Assembly (NCBI GenBank): GCA_963750295.1 | Contig: CAVVPY010000001.1 | Coordinates: forward strand, 1,798,001-1,862,000 | Reading direction: 5' to 3' | DNA: 64,000 nt | From: CAVVPY01 sp963750295 | GTDB lineage: Bacteria > Actinomycetota > Actinomycetes > Mycobacteriales > Jatrophihabitantaceae | Part shown: positions 37,355-45,866 of the stretch, piece by piece | Numbering within the stretch: the stretch's first letter is position 1 | Layout of the letters: every line of letters begins with the position of its first letter | Made by a program: the position numbers and the translations under genes | Notes under the pieces: generated by a model | What the model saw: the letters and a program-made list of their open reading frames with translations, nothing else | Told to the model about the DNA's origin: nothing | Databases searched by the model: none

Positions 37355-38284
37355 TCAACTGCCGCGAACCGCCCCGGAGCCAGGGTCGTGCACGCCCGGT
37401 GTGCCAAGCGCGTCCGCCGCTGCGGCGGAGGGCAGCGGCGCGGCCTGGGTGATCGCCCGGCGGCCGCGCCCCAGCCGCCGCTCGGTCCAGGTGGCGAGCT
37501 TGCTCAGTGCGTAGTTGATCAGGATGAAGATCGTCCCGATGAGCAGGTAGGTCTGGATGGGGTTGTTCAGGTTCTGCACGATGAGGCTGCCGGTGCGCAG
37601 CAGTTCGAGATAGCTGATGAAGGCTCCGAGCGAGGTGTCCTTCAGCACGACGACGAGTTGGCTGACCAACGCGGGCAGCATGACCCGCACGGCTTGGGGA
37701 AGCAGCACCAGTCGGAGGGTCTGCCCGGTGGACAGCCCGATCGCCTGCGCGGCCTCGGCCTGGCCCCGCGGCAGCGACGCGATCCCGGCGCGGATGATCT
37801 CGGCGATCACGACGCTGTTGTACGCGGTCAGGCCGATGACGAGGTACCACATCAGCGACAGCGACACGCCCAGCTCGGGCAGCACCCGGGCGGCAAGGAA
37901 GATCGCGATGACGACCGGCAGGCCACGGAAGGTCTCGATGAACGCGACGACGAGCCAGCGCCACCAGCGCGCGGCAGTGATCCGCGTGACCGCAAGCAGC
38001 GCGCCCAGCACCAGCGAGAAGACGACCGCCCACGCCGCCGCGGCCAGGGTCGCGGCCAACCCCTCCCAGATCAGCTTCCAGATCTGCCGGAACAGCGGGT
38101 TGGACGGGTTCACCAGCGGCGACCACTTCGCCGACTCGAACTGGCCCTGCTTGTCCAAGCGCCGGTAGACGACGTAGCCGAGCGCGAGGAACACCAGACC
38201 GGCGATGACGCTGCCGATGAGGATTCGGCGCCGGGCCCGGGGGCCGGGCGCGTCGTAGAGGACGGACGGTTCGGCCGAACTCAT
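37355..38284 (-). CDS. Amino-acid ABC transporter permease (GluD-like)
   Basis: A 309-residue inner-membrane permease of the polar amino acid (HisM/GltK) family, with a long N-terminal cytoplasmic segment and a first helix near residue 25. The EAA loop reads A-E-A-A-Q-A-I-G-L-S-T-G-Q-T near residue 200 and contacts the ATPase. The C-terminal tail is Ala/Pro-rich. Its ATG overlaps the stop of the partner permease by four bases. Order on the minus strand is ATPase, binding protein, permease, permease, as in the corynebacterial gluABCD glutamate system. Glutamate specificity is inferred. Confidence 0.93.
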   Translation of the reverse strand: MSSAEPSVLYDAPGPRARRRILIGSVIAGLVFLALGYVVYRRLDKQGQFESAKWSPLVNPSNPLFRQIWKLIWEGLAATLAAAAWAVVFSLVLGALLAVTRITAARWWRWLVVAFIETFRGLPVVIAIFLAARVLPELGVSLSLMWYLVIGLTAYNSVVIAEIIRAGIASLPRGQAEAAQAIGLSTGQTLRLVLLPQAVRVMLPALVSQLVVVLKDTSLGAFISYLELLRTGSLIVQNLNNPIQTYLLIGTIFILINYALSKLATWTERRLGRGRRAITQAAPLPSAAAADALGTPGVHDPGSGAVRGS

Positions 38285-38943
38285 CGGATCAGTTCCACGC
38301 GCCGCTCGATGACGCCGAGCAGCACGCCTGCGGGGATCGTGATCATCAGGAAGCCGATGGCGACGCCGAGGAACGAGGGCAGGGCTGCGTAGCCCTGGGC
38401 GCCGGTGAGGTTGATCCCGACGCTGAACAGGTCCGTGCCCACCCCGAACGCCCCGACGATCGCGGAGTTCTTGATCATCGCGATCAGCACGCTGCCCAGC
38501 GGCGGCACGACGGTGCGCAGCGCCTGCGGCAGAACGACGATGCGCAGCGACTGGCTGAACGTCATGCCGATCGAGCGCGCCGCCTCGGCCTGCCCGGTGG
38601 ACACCGCGTTGACGCCGGACCTGATCGCCTCGCACACGAACGCCGAGGTGTAGACCACGAGCGCCGCCACGCCGAAGGCGAAGAAGGACGCGTTGATCCC
38701 GATCTCGGGGATGCCGAACGCGGTGAAGAACAGCACCACGGTGAGGGGGCAGTTGCGGAACACCGTGATCCAGGCCGTGCCCACCCAGCGCAGCGGAGGC
38801 ACCGGAGACACTCGGAACGAGGCGAGGACGGTCCCGAGCACCAGCGAGCCGATGGCCGCGTAGATACAGATCTTCAGCGTTCCGAGCAGCCCGTGCCAGA
38901 ACAGGTCAAGGTTGCCGGTGATGGCGTCGATGTCCTGGCCCCC
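38281..38943 (-). CDS. Amino-acid ABC transporter permease (GluC-like), start region disrupted
   Basis: The partner permease, with the EAA loop A-E-A-A-R-S-I-G-M-T-F-S-Q-S and four helices. Conserved coding sequence (D-I-D-A-I-T-G-N-L-D-L-F-W-H-G-L-L) extends back to about 38925. The frame is closed by a TGA at 38944-38946 and contains no ATG, GTG or TTG until a GTG at 38841, which would delete half of helix 1. Removing one G from the GGGGG run at about 38939-38943 would join this frame to an upstream GTG. I therefore read it as one extra base, a sequence error or real frameshift. The listed end is the limit of open coding sequence, not a start codon. Confidence 0.8.
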   Translation of the reverse strand, partial: GGQDIDAITGNLDLFWHGLLGTLKICIYAAIGSLVLGTVLASFRVSPVPPLRWVGTAWITVFRNCPLTVVLFFTAFGIPEIGINASFFAFGVAALVVYTSAFVCEAIRSGVNAVSTGQAEAARSIGMTFSQSLRIVVLPQALRTVVPPLGSVLIAMIKNSAIVGAFGVGTDLFSVGINLTGAQGYAALPSFLGVAIGFLMITIPAGVLLGVIERRVELIR

Positions 38944-39008
38944 TCACGCCCCGAAGCGGACCGTCACCGCCCGCGTCGCTCACCACTGATCGAATTCCTG
39001 CGTCCGCG

Positions 39009-39899
39009 TCAGGTGCAGGGATCGGCCGCGGGCAGGGTCGGGACGTTCTTGTCGACCACCCCGGCGGTGTCGGTCCACGCCTTTGCGTAGGCCCCGTCCG
39101 TGGCCGCGGCAGCCAACGTGTCGTCGATGAAGGTGCAGAAGCCGGTGTCGCCCTTCTTCACGCCGATGCCGTACGGCTCCTTGGTGAACGTCCCCGGCAG
39201 CAGTTCGTAGGCCTGCTCGTTCTGCGAGACGATGCCGGCGAGGATCACGTTGTCGGTGGTCACCACGTCGACCTGGCCGGTACGCAGCGCGTCGGCGCAC
39301 TTCGAGTAGACGTCGAACAGGACGAGCTGACCGGAGCTGCCGAGATACTGCTTGATCGTCTCCGACGGAGTCGAGCCGGACACCGAGCACACCTTCGCGC
39401 CGCCGGTCTTGAGCGAGTCAGGCCCGGTGATGCCCTTCGGGTTGCCCTTCTTCACCATCAGCGCCTGGCCCGCCTCGTAGTAAGGGCCGGCGAAGGTGAT
39501 CCGCTTCCTGCGTTCGTCGTTGATCGTGTAGGTCGCGACGACGTAGTCGACGGCGCCTTGCTCGATCTTCTCCTCCCGGACCGCCGAGGGCGTCTCGACC
39601 CACGTGATCTTGTCCGCCGGGATGCCCATGGCGCCGGCGATGATCTTGGCGATCTCGACGTCGAAGCCGGTGAACTTCCCGTCCAGGCCCTTCAACCCGA
39701 ACAGCGGCTGATCGAACTTGATACCGACCGTCACCGCCCCCTTCGCGGCAAGCTTGGACATGGTGGTGCCCGCGGGGAAGCTGCCGGCGGGTGCCGGGAC
39801 CGACGCGCCCGACCCACCGCCGCCGCTCGACCCGCAGGCGGCGAGCGAGCCGACGAGCAGGGCCACTCCGACGATCGAGCTGAGCGTCCGTAGTCGCAT
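39009..39899 (-). CDS. Glutamate-type ABC transporter substrate-binding lipoprotein (GluB-like)
   Basis: A 296-residue solute-binding lipoprotein. The lipobox is S-L-A-A-C near residue 22, followed by a Gly/Ser linker. The family 3 binding-protein fold shows G-I-K-F-D-Q-P-L-F-G, F-D-V-E-I-A-K, T-Y-T-I-N-D-E-R-R-K and S-G-S-T-P-S-E-T. It captures an amino acid, probably glutamate, outside the membrane and delivers it to the two permeases encoded downstream. It lies 50 bp after the ATPase gene. Confidence 0.94.
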   Translation of the reverse strand: MRLRTLSSIVGVALLVGSLAACGSSGGGGSGASVPAPAGSFPAGTTMSKLAAKGAVTVGIKFDQPLFGLKGLDGKFTGFDVEIAKIIAGAMGIPADKITWVETPSAVREEKIEQGAVDYVVATYTINDERRKRITFAGPYYEAGQALMVKKGNPKGITGPDSLKTGGAKVCSVSGSTPSETIKQYLGSSGQLVLFDVYSKCADALRTGQVDVVTTDNVILAGIVSQNEQAYELLPGTFTKEPYGIGVKKGDTGFCTFIDDTLAAAATDGAYAKAWTDTAGVVDKNVPTLPAADPCT

Positions 39900-39949
39900 C
39901 GTGACGATCCTTTCGCGTCCGCCTCCGGTCCAGGACCGGCCGCGGATCT

Positions 39950-40723
39950 TCAGTGGGTGAGAATCTTGCTGAGGAAGTCCTTGGCCCGCGCGCTCGTGGG
40001 GTTGGTGAAGAACGTCTCGGGGTCGGCTTCTTCGACGATCTCGCCGTCGGCCATGAAGACCACGCGCGCGGCAGCGCGGCGGGCGAAGCCCATCTCGTGC
40101 GTGACGACGACCATCGTCATCCCGTCGCGCGCGAGTGAGATCATCACCTCGAGCACCTCGTTGATCATCTCCGGATCGAGCGCCGAGGTCGGCTCGTCGA
40201 ACAGGATGACCTTCGGGTCCATGGCCAGCGCCCGGGCGATGGCGACGCGCTGTTGCTGCCCGCCGGACAGCTGCGCCGGGTACTTCTGCGCCTGATCGGC
40301 CACGCCCACTCGCGTCAGCAGGCGCATCGCGGTTTCCTCGGCTTGTGCGCGCGACTGGCCCTTGACCTTGATCGGGCCGAGCGTGACGTTCTGCAAGACG
40401 GTCTTGTGGGCGAACAGGTTGAACGACTGGAACACCATCCCGACATCCGCGCGCAACTGCGCCAGCCCCTTCCCCTCGAGGGGAAGCAGCCGTCCGGCGA
40501 TGGTGATGGTGCCGCTCTCGATCGGCTCAAGGCGGTTGATGGCCCGGCACAGCGTCGACTTGCCCGAGCCGGACGGCCCGATCACGACGACGACCTCGCC
40601 CGAGGCCACGCTGAGGTCGATGTCCTTGAGCACGTGCAGCTCGCCGAAATGCTTGTTGACTCCGCGCATGACGACGAGCGGTTCGGCCCCGACCTGGCCT
40701 GGCTGCTCACGTTGCGCGGTCAT
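39950..40723 (-). CDS. Amino-acid ABC transporter ATP-binding protein (GluA-like)
   Basis: A 257-residue ABC ATPase. Walker A is G-P-S-G-S-G-K-S-T near residue 50, the signature L-S-G-G-Q-Q-Q-R is near residue 155, Walker B is V-I-L-F-D-E-P-T-S-A-L-D-P, and the switch His is in V-V-T-H-E-M. It belongs to the polar amino acid class (HisP/GlnQ). It is the first gene of the gluABCD-like operon. A TAGGAT box at 40801-40806 (minus) precedes a tiny 10-codon frame and could be the operon promoter. Confidence 0.95.
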   Translation of the reverse strand: MTAQREQPGQVGAEPLVVMRGVNKHFGELHVLKDIDLSVASGEVVVVIGPSGSGKSTLCRAINRLEPIESGTITIAGRLLPLEGKGLAQLRADVGMVFQSFNLFAHKTVLQNVTLGPIKVKGQSRAQAEETAMRLLTRVGVADQAQKYPAQLSGGQQQRVAIARALAMDPKVILFDEPTSALDPEMINEVLEVMISLARDGMTMVVVTHEMGFARRAAARVVFMADGEIVEEADPETFFTNPTSARAKDFLSKILTH

Positions 40724-40759
40724 CGCGTCGCCGCGAACGGCCCCGCGCGTACGAGCCGA

Positions 40760-40806
40760 CTAGTGATCCTCATCAGCACCCCGGATACTCATGTGCGGTG
40801 ATCCTA
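40760..40806 (-). promoter_or_regulatory. Putative leaderless promoter and 10-codon leader frame before gluA
   Basis: On the minus strand TAGGAT is followed by 8 nt and then an ATG opening the 10-codon frame M-S-I-R-G-A-D-E-D-H, which stops 36 bp before gluA. The spacing is the leaderless pattern seen at other genes here. It could be an upstream regulatory peptide, or chance. Confidence 0.3.
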
Positions 40807-40881
40807 AACCCGGGCAAAGGGGTGCGGTCCAGTCTTATCGGACGGATGTTCGACCTGGGCGCGCTGCCGAAGCCGCGGCGA

Positions 40882-41691
40882 TCAGCCTGCCCTTGCGTAC
40901 CAGCGGCCTTCGCGTCGCTCGATCTGGAGCGGCAGCCCGAACGTCGCGGACAGGTTCTCGGCGGTCAGCACGTCGCGCACCAGCCCGGCCGCTACGACGG
41001 CGCCGTCACGCAGCAACAGCACGTGGCTGATGCCCCGCGGGAGTTCCTCGACGTGGTGGGTGACCAGCACCGACGCCGGCGCGTCCGGGTCCGCGGCGAA
41101 GCGGGTCATCCGGCGCAACAGGTCCTCGCGGCCGCCGAGATCCATGCCTGCGGCCGGTTCGTCCAGCAGCAACAACTCCGGGTCGGTCATCAGCGCACGC
41201 GCGATCTGCACCCGCTTGCGCTCCCCCTCGCTGAGCGTGCCGAAGCTTCGATCGGCAAGGTGCCCGACGCCGAACATGGCCAGTAACCGGGTCGCCCGGC
41301 GCACGTCCATCCGGCCGTAGGCCTCCCGCCAGCGGCCGAGCACGCCGTACCCGGCACTGACGACGACATCGGCGACCGTCTCACCGGGAGGGATGCGGTC
41401 GGCGAGGCTGGACGTGGCCAGCCCGATCCGCGGACGCAGCTCGAAGACGTCGACGCGTCCCAGCTGCTCGCCCAGGATGTGGACGCTGCCCTCGGTCGGG
41501 TGCATGTTGGCCGCCGCGAGCTGCATGAGGGTCGACTTGCCAGCCCCGTTCGGGCCGAGCACGGCCCAGCGCTCGTCCACCTCGACGGTCCAGTCGACCG
41601 ATTCGAGCAGGGTCTTCGCGCCGCGCCGGACGCTCACGCCCATGAACTGGAGCACCGCATCCGGATTGACCTCGACCACGCCCCCCATCAA
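40882..41691 (-). CDS. Stand-alone ABC transporter ATP-binding protein (YlmA/Rv3041c-like)
   Basis: A 269-residue ABC ATPase with no permease beside it. Walker A is G-P-N-G-A-G-K-S-T near residue 47, the signature is L-S-E-G-E-R-K-R near residue 153, Walker B is L-L-L-L-D-E-P-A-A-G-M-D-L, and the switch His is in V-L-V-T-H-H-V-E. The S-E-G-E-R-K-R signature is that of a conserved orphan family I remember as YlmA or Rv3041c. Molybdate-type relatives exist, but the partner and substrate are unknown. It follows HtrA after 52 bp on the same strand. Confidence 0.9.
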   Translation of the reverse strand: MMGGVVEVNPDAVLQFMGVSVRRGAKTLLESVDWTVEVDERWAVLGPNGAGKSTLMQLAAANMHPTEGSVHILGEQLGRVDVFELRPRIGLATSSLADRIPPGETVADVVVSAGYGVLGRWREAYGRMDVRRATRLLAMFGVGHLADRSFGTLSEGERKRVQIARALMTDPELLLLDEPAAGMDLGGREDLLRRMTRFAADPDAPASVLVTHHVEELPRGISHVLLLRDGAVVAAGLVRDVLTAENLSATFGLPLQIERREGRWYARAG

Positions 41692-41743
41692 AGCGCAGTC
41701 GCGGCGCGCGCCCGCAGAGGACGCGCGCCGCGTGGGAGATGAC

Positions 41744-43261
41744 TCAGTCGGCTGGTCCGGTGATCAGGTCGGCCGTCACCCGGTGCGACTTGCCCGCGAG
41801 ATCGGTGTAGGTCACGGTCGCCGACTGCCCGGGATCGATCCGGGTGAGCAGCGCCCGCAGCCCGTCGGACGAGTTCACCGACTTGCCGTTGACGGCGGTG
41901 ATCGTGTCGCCGGGAACGATCCCCGCGTCGTCTGCCGGGCCGCCGCTGACTGTCGTCTGCACCTTCGCGCCGCCGTTGATCCCGTCCAGGACGGAGACTC
42001 CGAGGAAGGCCGGGTAGCCGATGTGGATCACCGAGGTCTCGACGCCCTTGCGGATCTGCTGGGCGAGCGCGAGCGCCTTGTTGATCGGGATCGCGAAGCC
42101 GGCCGTGCGCCCACCGGTGCTCGCCGCGGTGTCCATGCCGATGACCTCGTCGCTCGCGTTGAACAGCGGGCCACCGGAGTCGCCGGCCTGAATGGGCGCG
42201 TCGGTCACGATGACGTTGGACAGTCGCTCGGAAGCCGCACCCGTCTCGTCCGAGGCGGTGATCGTCTCGTTGAGGCCGCGGACGCGACCGGGCGCCGCGC
42301 TCGGGGTACCGCCGTCGCCGCCGGCATTGCCGACACCGGTGACCTCATCGCCCACCCGGACGGTGTCAGAGTCGCCGAGGTTGACCGTCTGCATGCCGGA
42401 CGCGCCGTTGAGCTTGATGACGGCGACGTCCTCGGAGGGCGCGGTACCCACGACGGTCGCCGTGTAGGTCTTGCCGGTGGACACCACGACGACCCGGATC
42501 GAGGTCGAACCGTCGATGACGTGGTTGTTGGTCAGCACGTAGCCGTCCGGGTCGATGATCATGCCGGTGCCTGCCGCGGCGGCCTTCTGGTAGCCGAGCT
42601 GGGTGTAGATGTCCACGACGCCGACCTGCTGGGCCTTGGTAGCTTCACCCGTGCTCGCGCTGCCGTTGCCCGTGCCGTTGCCGGTACCCGGCACAGTCGC
42701 GCTGCCGTTGCCCGTGCCGTTGCCGGTACCCGGCACAGTGCCGTTGCCGGTGCCGTTGCCGGTTCCGTTGCCGTTGTTCGTACCGAAGGGCGCCGTGCCG
42801 GCAATGGGGGCCGACGCCGTCCCGTTCACGGTGCTCGTCGATCCGGTGGCCATTGCCACGGCGACGACCGCGGCCGCCGCCACTGCGGCGGCACCGACGA
42901 CGGTGGCCAGGCGGCGCTTGTTCCGGCCGCCCGTCGCGTGCGGCGCCGGTACCGACTGGTAGGGGGCGTAGCCGTAGGCCGCCCCGTACTGCGACGTCCC
43001 GTACTGCTGGGGCGGGTACTGCGACGGGAACTGGGCGCCGTATGCGGCGCTGTACGGCGTGGAGTACGGCGCCGCGTGCGGCGCTGAGAACGGCGGGACG
43101 TTGGGGTCGGCGTAACCGGAGCCGGCCTGCGACTGCTCGCCGGCCGGCGCAGCCGCTGGCTGACTCGCCGCGTTCGCGTCGGCCCCGTCAGCCGGGACGT
43201 CGTGCCGCTGCTCGACATACGGGTAGTTCGGGTCGCGTGTCGGCTCGTACGGCTGCGTCAC
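41744..43261 (-). CDS. HtrA/DegP-type serine protease with C-terminal PDZ domain
   Basis: A 505-residue membrane-anchored S1C protease. A Pro/Tyr/Gln-rich cytoplasmic N-terminus (about 110 residues) leads into one membrane helix (residues about 113-135) and then a Gly/Asn/Thr linker. The trypsin-like domain has H in L-T-N-N-H-V-I-D-G, D in S-E-D-V-A-V-I-K-L and S in Q-A-G-D-S-G-G-P-L-F. A PDZ domain occupies the last 95 residues (G-I-V-P-G-D-T-I-T-A-V-N-G-K). It degrades or senses misfolded exported proteins. GGAGGTGA precedes the GTG start. The linker is encoded by a tandem DNA duplication at 42655-42738. Confidence 0.95.
   Translation of the reverse strand: MTQPYEPTRDPNYPYVEQRHDVPADGADANAASQPAAAPAGEQSQAGSGYADPNVPPFSAPHAAPYSTPYSAAYGAQFPSQYPPQQYGTSQYGAAYGYAPYQSVPAPHATGGRNKRRLATVVGAAAVAAAAVVAVAMATGSTSTVNGTASAPIAGTAPFGTNNGNGTGNGTGNGTVPGTGNGTGNGSATVPGTGNGTGNGSASTGEATKAQQVGVVDIYTQLGYQKAAAAGTGMIIDPDGYVLTNNHVIDGSTSIRVVVVSTGKTYTATVVGTAPSEDVAVIKLNGASGMQTVNLGDSDTVRVGDEVTGVGNAGGDGGTPSAAPGRVRGLNETITASDETGAASERLSNVIVTDAPIQAGDSGGPLFNASDEVIGMDTAASTGGRTAGFAIPINKALALAQQIRKGVETSVIHIGYPAFLGVSVLDGINGGAKVQTTVSGGPADDAGIVPGDTITAVNGKSVNSSDGLRALLTRIDPGQSATVTYTDLAGKSHRVTADLITGPAD
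42655..42738. repeat. Perfect 42-bp tandem duplication in the HtrA linker
   Basis: Two identical 42-bp copies (42655-42696 and 42697-42738) encode 14 residues each of the V-P-G-T-G-N-G-T-G-N-G-S-A type. Shorter GTGN units follow. It is a likely site of length variation by slippage; the protein frame is kept. Confidence 0.85.
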
Positions 43262-43425
43262 GTTGGTTCACCTCCGGCTATGTGCAGGCACGTCCTGCTA
43301 GCTGGGACCAACCCAACGCCCCACGTCTCGGCACCGGCTGGGAGTACACCGGGTCTGAGCTGAGAATACCGACCCCGGCCGGACCGCCGGGCGGGGCCGT
43401 TCCGAGCCGAATAGAGTTCCCGGCG

Positions 43426-45555
43426 ATGCATCCCGACGATCTCAATGCCGTGCTGGCGGCCCGGCTGGACACCGCGTGGCCGGGCCGGCCCTTCCCGCTC
43501 GGTGCGCACTGGGACGGTGACGGAGCGAACTTCGCCCTGTGGTCGACGACGGCGACCGCCGTGCAGGTGTGCCTGTTCGACGACGCCGGCCACGAGAACG
43601 CCATCCCGCTGGCCGACACGACCTACCACGTCTGGCACGGCTACCTGCCGGGCATCGCACCCGGCCAGCGGTACGGATACCGGATCACCGGCCCGTACGA
43701 CCCGCACCAGGGCCTGTTCCACAACCCGGCCAAGCTGTTGCTCGACCCGTACGCGCGTGAGATCGAGGGCGAGTTCGTCGAGAACCCCGCGGTGTACCCG
43801 CAGAGTCCGGACGACTCGGCGCCCTACGTGCCGCGCTCGGTGATCGTCCACGACGGGTTCCCGTGGGGCGGCGACGTCCGCCCGAACGTCGCGTGGGACG
43901 ACACGGTGATCTACGAGTTGCACGTGCGCGGCTTCACCCACCAGCACCCGGACATCCCGCCGGAATTGCGCGGCACCTACGCCGGCCTCGCGCATCCGGC
44001 GGCCATCGACTACCTGAAGAGCCTCGGCGTGACCGCGGTCGAACTGCTGCCCATCCATCATTTCGTGTCCGAGCCCACCATCCAGCACCGAGCCATGCGC
44101 AACTACTGGGGCTACAACTCCATCGGCTTCTTCGCGCCGCACGAAGCCTACGCGGCGCGCGCCGGGTCGCAGGTGCGTGAGTTCAAGTCGATGGTGCGCG
44201 CCCTGCACGCAGCGGGGCTCGAGGTCATCCTCGATGTCGTCTACAACCACACCGCCGAGGGCGGACCGGACGGCCCGGTGCTCAGTTTCCGCGGCATCGA
44301 CAACGGGTCGTACTACCGCCTCGCCGCGGGCGATCCGTCGCGCTATGCCGACTACACCGGGTGCGGCAACACCTTCGACCCGCGCCGGCCGTTCCCTCTG
44401 CAACTGATCACCGACTCGTTGCGTTACTGGATCACCGAGATGCACGTGGACGGGTTCCGTTTCGATCTCGCCTCGGCCCTGGCGCGTTCGCTGCACGACG
44501 TCGACAAGCTGTCGTCCTTCTTCGACACCATCCATCAGGACCCGATCATCTCGCAGGTGAAGTTGATCGCCGAGCCGTGGGACGTCGGCGAAGGCGGCTA
44601 TCAGGTCGGTGAATTCCCACCGCTGTGGACCGAGTGGAACGGCAAGTACCGCGACACGGTGCGCTCGTTCTGGGCACACGGGGACGGCGGAGTGCGTGAC
44701 CTGGCCTTCCGGCTGTCGGGGTCGTCGGACCTGTACGGCGACGACGGGCGGTTGCCGATCGCGTCCATCAACTTCGTCACCGCGCACGACGGGTTCACGC
44801 TGCGCGACCTCGTCTCATACGAGCACAAGCACAACGAGGCCAACGGCGAGGACAACCGCGACGGCACCGACGACAACCGGTCGTTCAACTGCGGTGTCGA
44901 GGGTGACCCGGCGCCGCCGACCGTGCAGGCCCTTCGGCTGCGGCAGGCCCGCAACATCGTCACCACGTTGCTGCTCTCGACCGGCGCGCCGATGCTCGTC
45001 GCCGGGGACGAGCGGTGGCGCACGCAACTCGGCAACAACAACGCCTACGTCCAGGACAACCCGATGTCCTGGGTGGACTGGTCCTCCTCGGACGCGTCCG
45101 AGGATCTGCTCACGCTCGTGCGGCGACTGCTCGCGCTGCGTCGAAGCGCGCCCGTACTTCGGCAGCGGGCGTTCTTCGAGGGCCGTCCGGTTGCCGACGG
45201 GGACGGGTGCAAAGACCTCGCCTGGTTCCACCCGGCCGGGCGCGAACTGTCCGAGACCGACTGGTTCGACACCGGGCTGCGGTCGATCGGCATGTACCTC
45301 GACGGTCGCGGGCTGCGTCACCGCAGCGCCCGCGGCGAGGTGATCATGGACGACTCGTATCTGCTGTTGCTGCATGCCGGTGACCACAGCGGGACGTTCA
45401 CCGTTCCCGGTCCCCCCTGGGCCGACGAATACGAGACAGTCGTCGACACCGGTTACGCCGGTGGCGTCCCGTCCGCGGCGGCGCCGGTGGCCGGCGGGTC
45501 GGCAATGGCGATCGGCGCGCGGACGACGATGCTGCTGCGGGTTCGCCGGGGTTAG
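43426..45555 (+). CDS. glgX: Glycogen debranching enzyme GlgX
   Basis: A 709-residue GH13 isoamylase-type debranching enzyme that cleaves alpha-1,6 branches of phosphorylase-trimmed glycogen. A CBM48-like N-terminal domain covers residues about 10-115. The GH13 barrel follows with D-V-V-Y-N-H-T, the nucleophile Asp in V-D-G-F-R-F-D-L, the acid Glu in L-I-A-E-P-W-D-V-G, and the transition-state Asp in T-A-H-D-G-F-T-L. It begins M-H-P-D-D-L, with TAGAGT 8 nt before the ATG (leaderless pattern); the longer open frame upstream lies antisense to htrA. With the GT4 gene it marks alpha-glucan metabolism as a theme of the region. Confidence 0.96.
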   Translation: MHPDDLNAVLAARLDTAWPGRPFPLGAHWDGDGANFALWSTTATAVQVCLFDDAGHENAIPLADTTYHVWHGYLPGIAPGQRYGYRITGPYDPHQGLFHNPAKLLLDPYAREIEGEFVENPAVYPQSPDDSAPYVPRSVIVHDGFPWGGDVRPNVAWDDTVIYELHVRGFTHQHPDIPPELRGTYAGLAHPAAIDYLKSLGVTAVELLPIHHFVSEPTIQHRAMRNYWGYNSIGFFAPHEAYAARAGSQVREFKSMVRALHAAGLEVILDVVYNHTAEGGPDGPVLSFRGIDNGSYYRLAAGDPSRYADYTGCGNTFDPRRPFPLQLITDSLRYWITEMHVDGFRFDLASALARSLHDVDKLSSFFDTIHQDPIISQVKLIAEPWDVGEGGYQVGEFPPLWTEWNGKYRDTVRSFWAHGDGGVRDLAFRLSGSSDLYGDDGRLPIASINFVTAHDGFTLRDLVSYEHKHNEANGEDNRDGTDDNRSFNCGVEGDPAPPTVQALRLRQARNIVTTLLLSTGAPMLVAGDERWRTQLGNNNAYVQDNPMSWVDWSSSDASEDLLTLVRRLLALRRSAPVLRQRAFFEGRPVADGDGCKDLAWFHPAGRELSETDWFDTGLRSIGMYLDGRGLRHRSARGEVIMDDSYLLLLHAGDHSGTFTVPGPPWADEYETVVDTGYAGGVPSAAAPVAGGSAMAIGARTTMLLRVRRG

Positions 45556-45560
45556 TCGCA

Positions 45561-45866
45561 GTGGCACGGCAACTCTTCGGTGGCACCCGACTGGTCGGGC
45601 GCCGGTACTGGTTGTGTGGTCGGCCGGTCGAGGTGCTCGTCGGGTGGGGTCCGGGCGCGACCGTGCGCAACGTCCGGATCCGGTTCCTGGACGACGGGTC
45701 AGAAACCGTTCGGCCGTTTCGCGGACTGCGTCTGCGCGCACCCCGCGATACCGGTTCGCCGAAGCGACAGTTCTCGCCGGGTTCCATCGGACGAGAATTG
45801 TTATACACAGCCGCGGAATCTCGGTCCCGATCTTGTCAGAGGGTCGGTCTAGCGTTCAGTTCATGA
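45561..45866 (+). CDS. Small protein downstream of glgX
   Basis: A 101-residue protein starting at GTG 45561, 5 bp after the glgX stop. The first 70 residues look structured (F-G-G-T-R-L-V-G-R-R-Y-W-L-C-G-R-P-V-E-V-L-V-G-W-G-P-G) and beta-rich. The tail is low in conservation cues. I do not recognise a named family. Its stop overlaps the ATG of the next gene by four bases, and its 3' end contains that gene's likely -10 box. Confidence 0.5.
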   Translation: MARQLFGGTRLVGRRYWLCGRPVEVLVGWGPGATVRNVRIRFLDDGSETVRPFRGLRLRAPRDTGSPKRQFSPGSIGRELLYTAAESRSRSCQRVGLAFSS

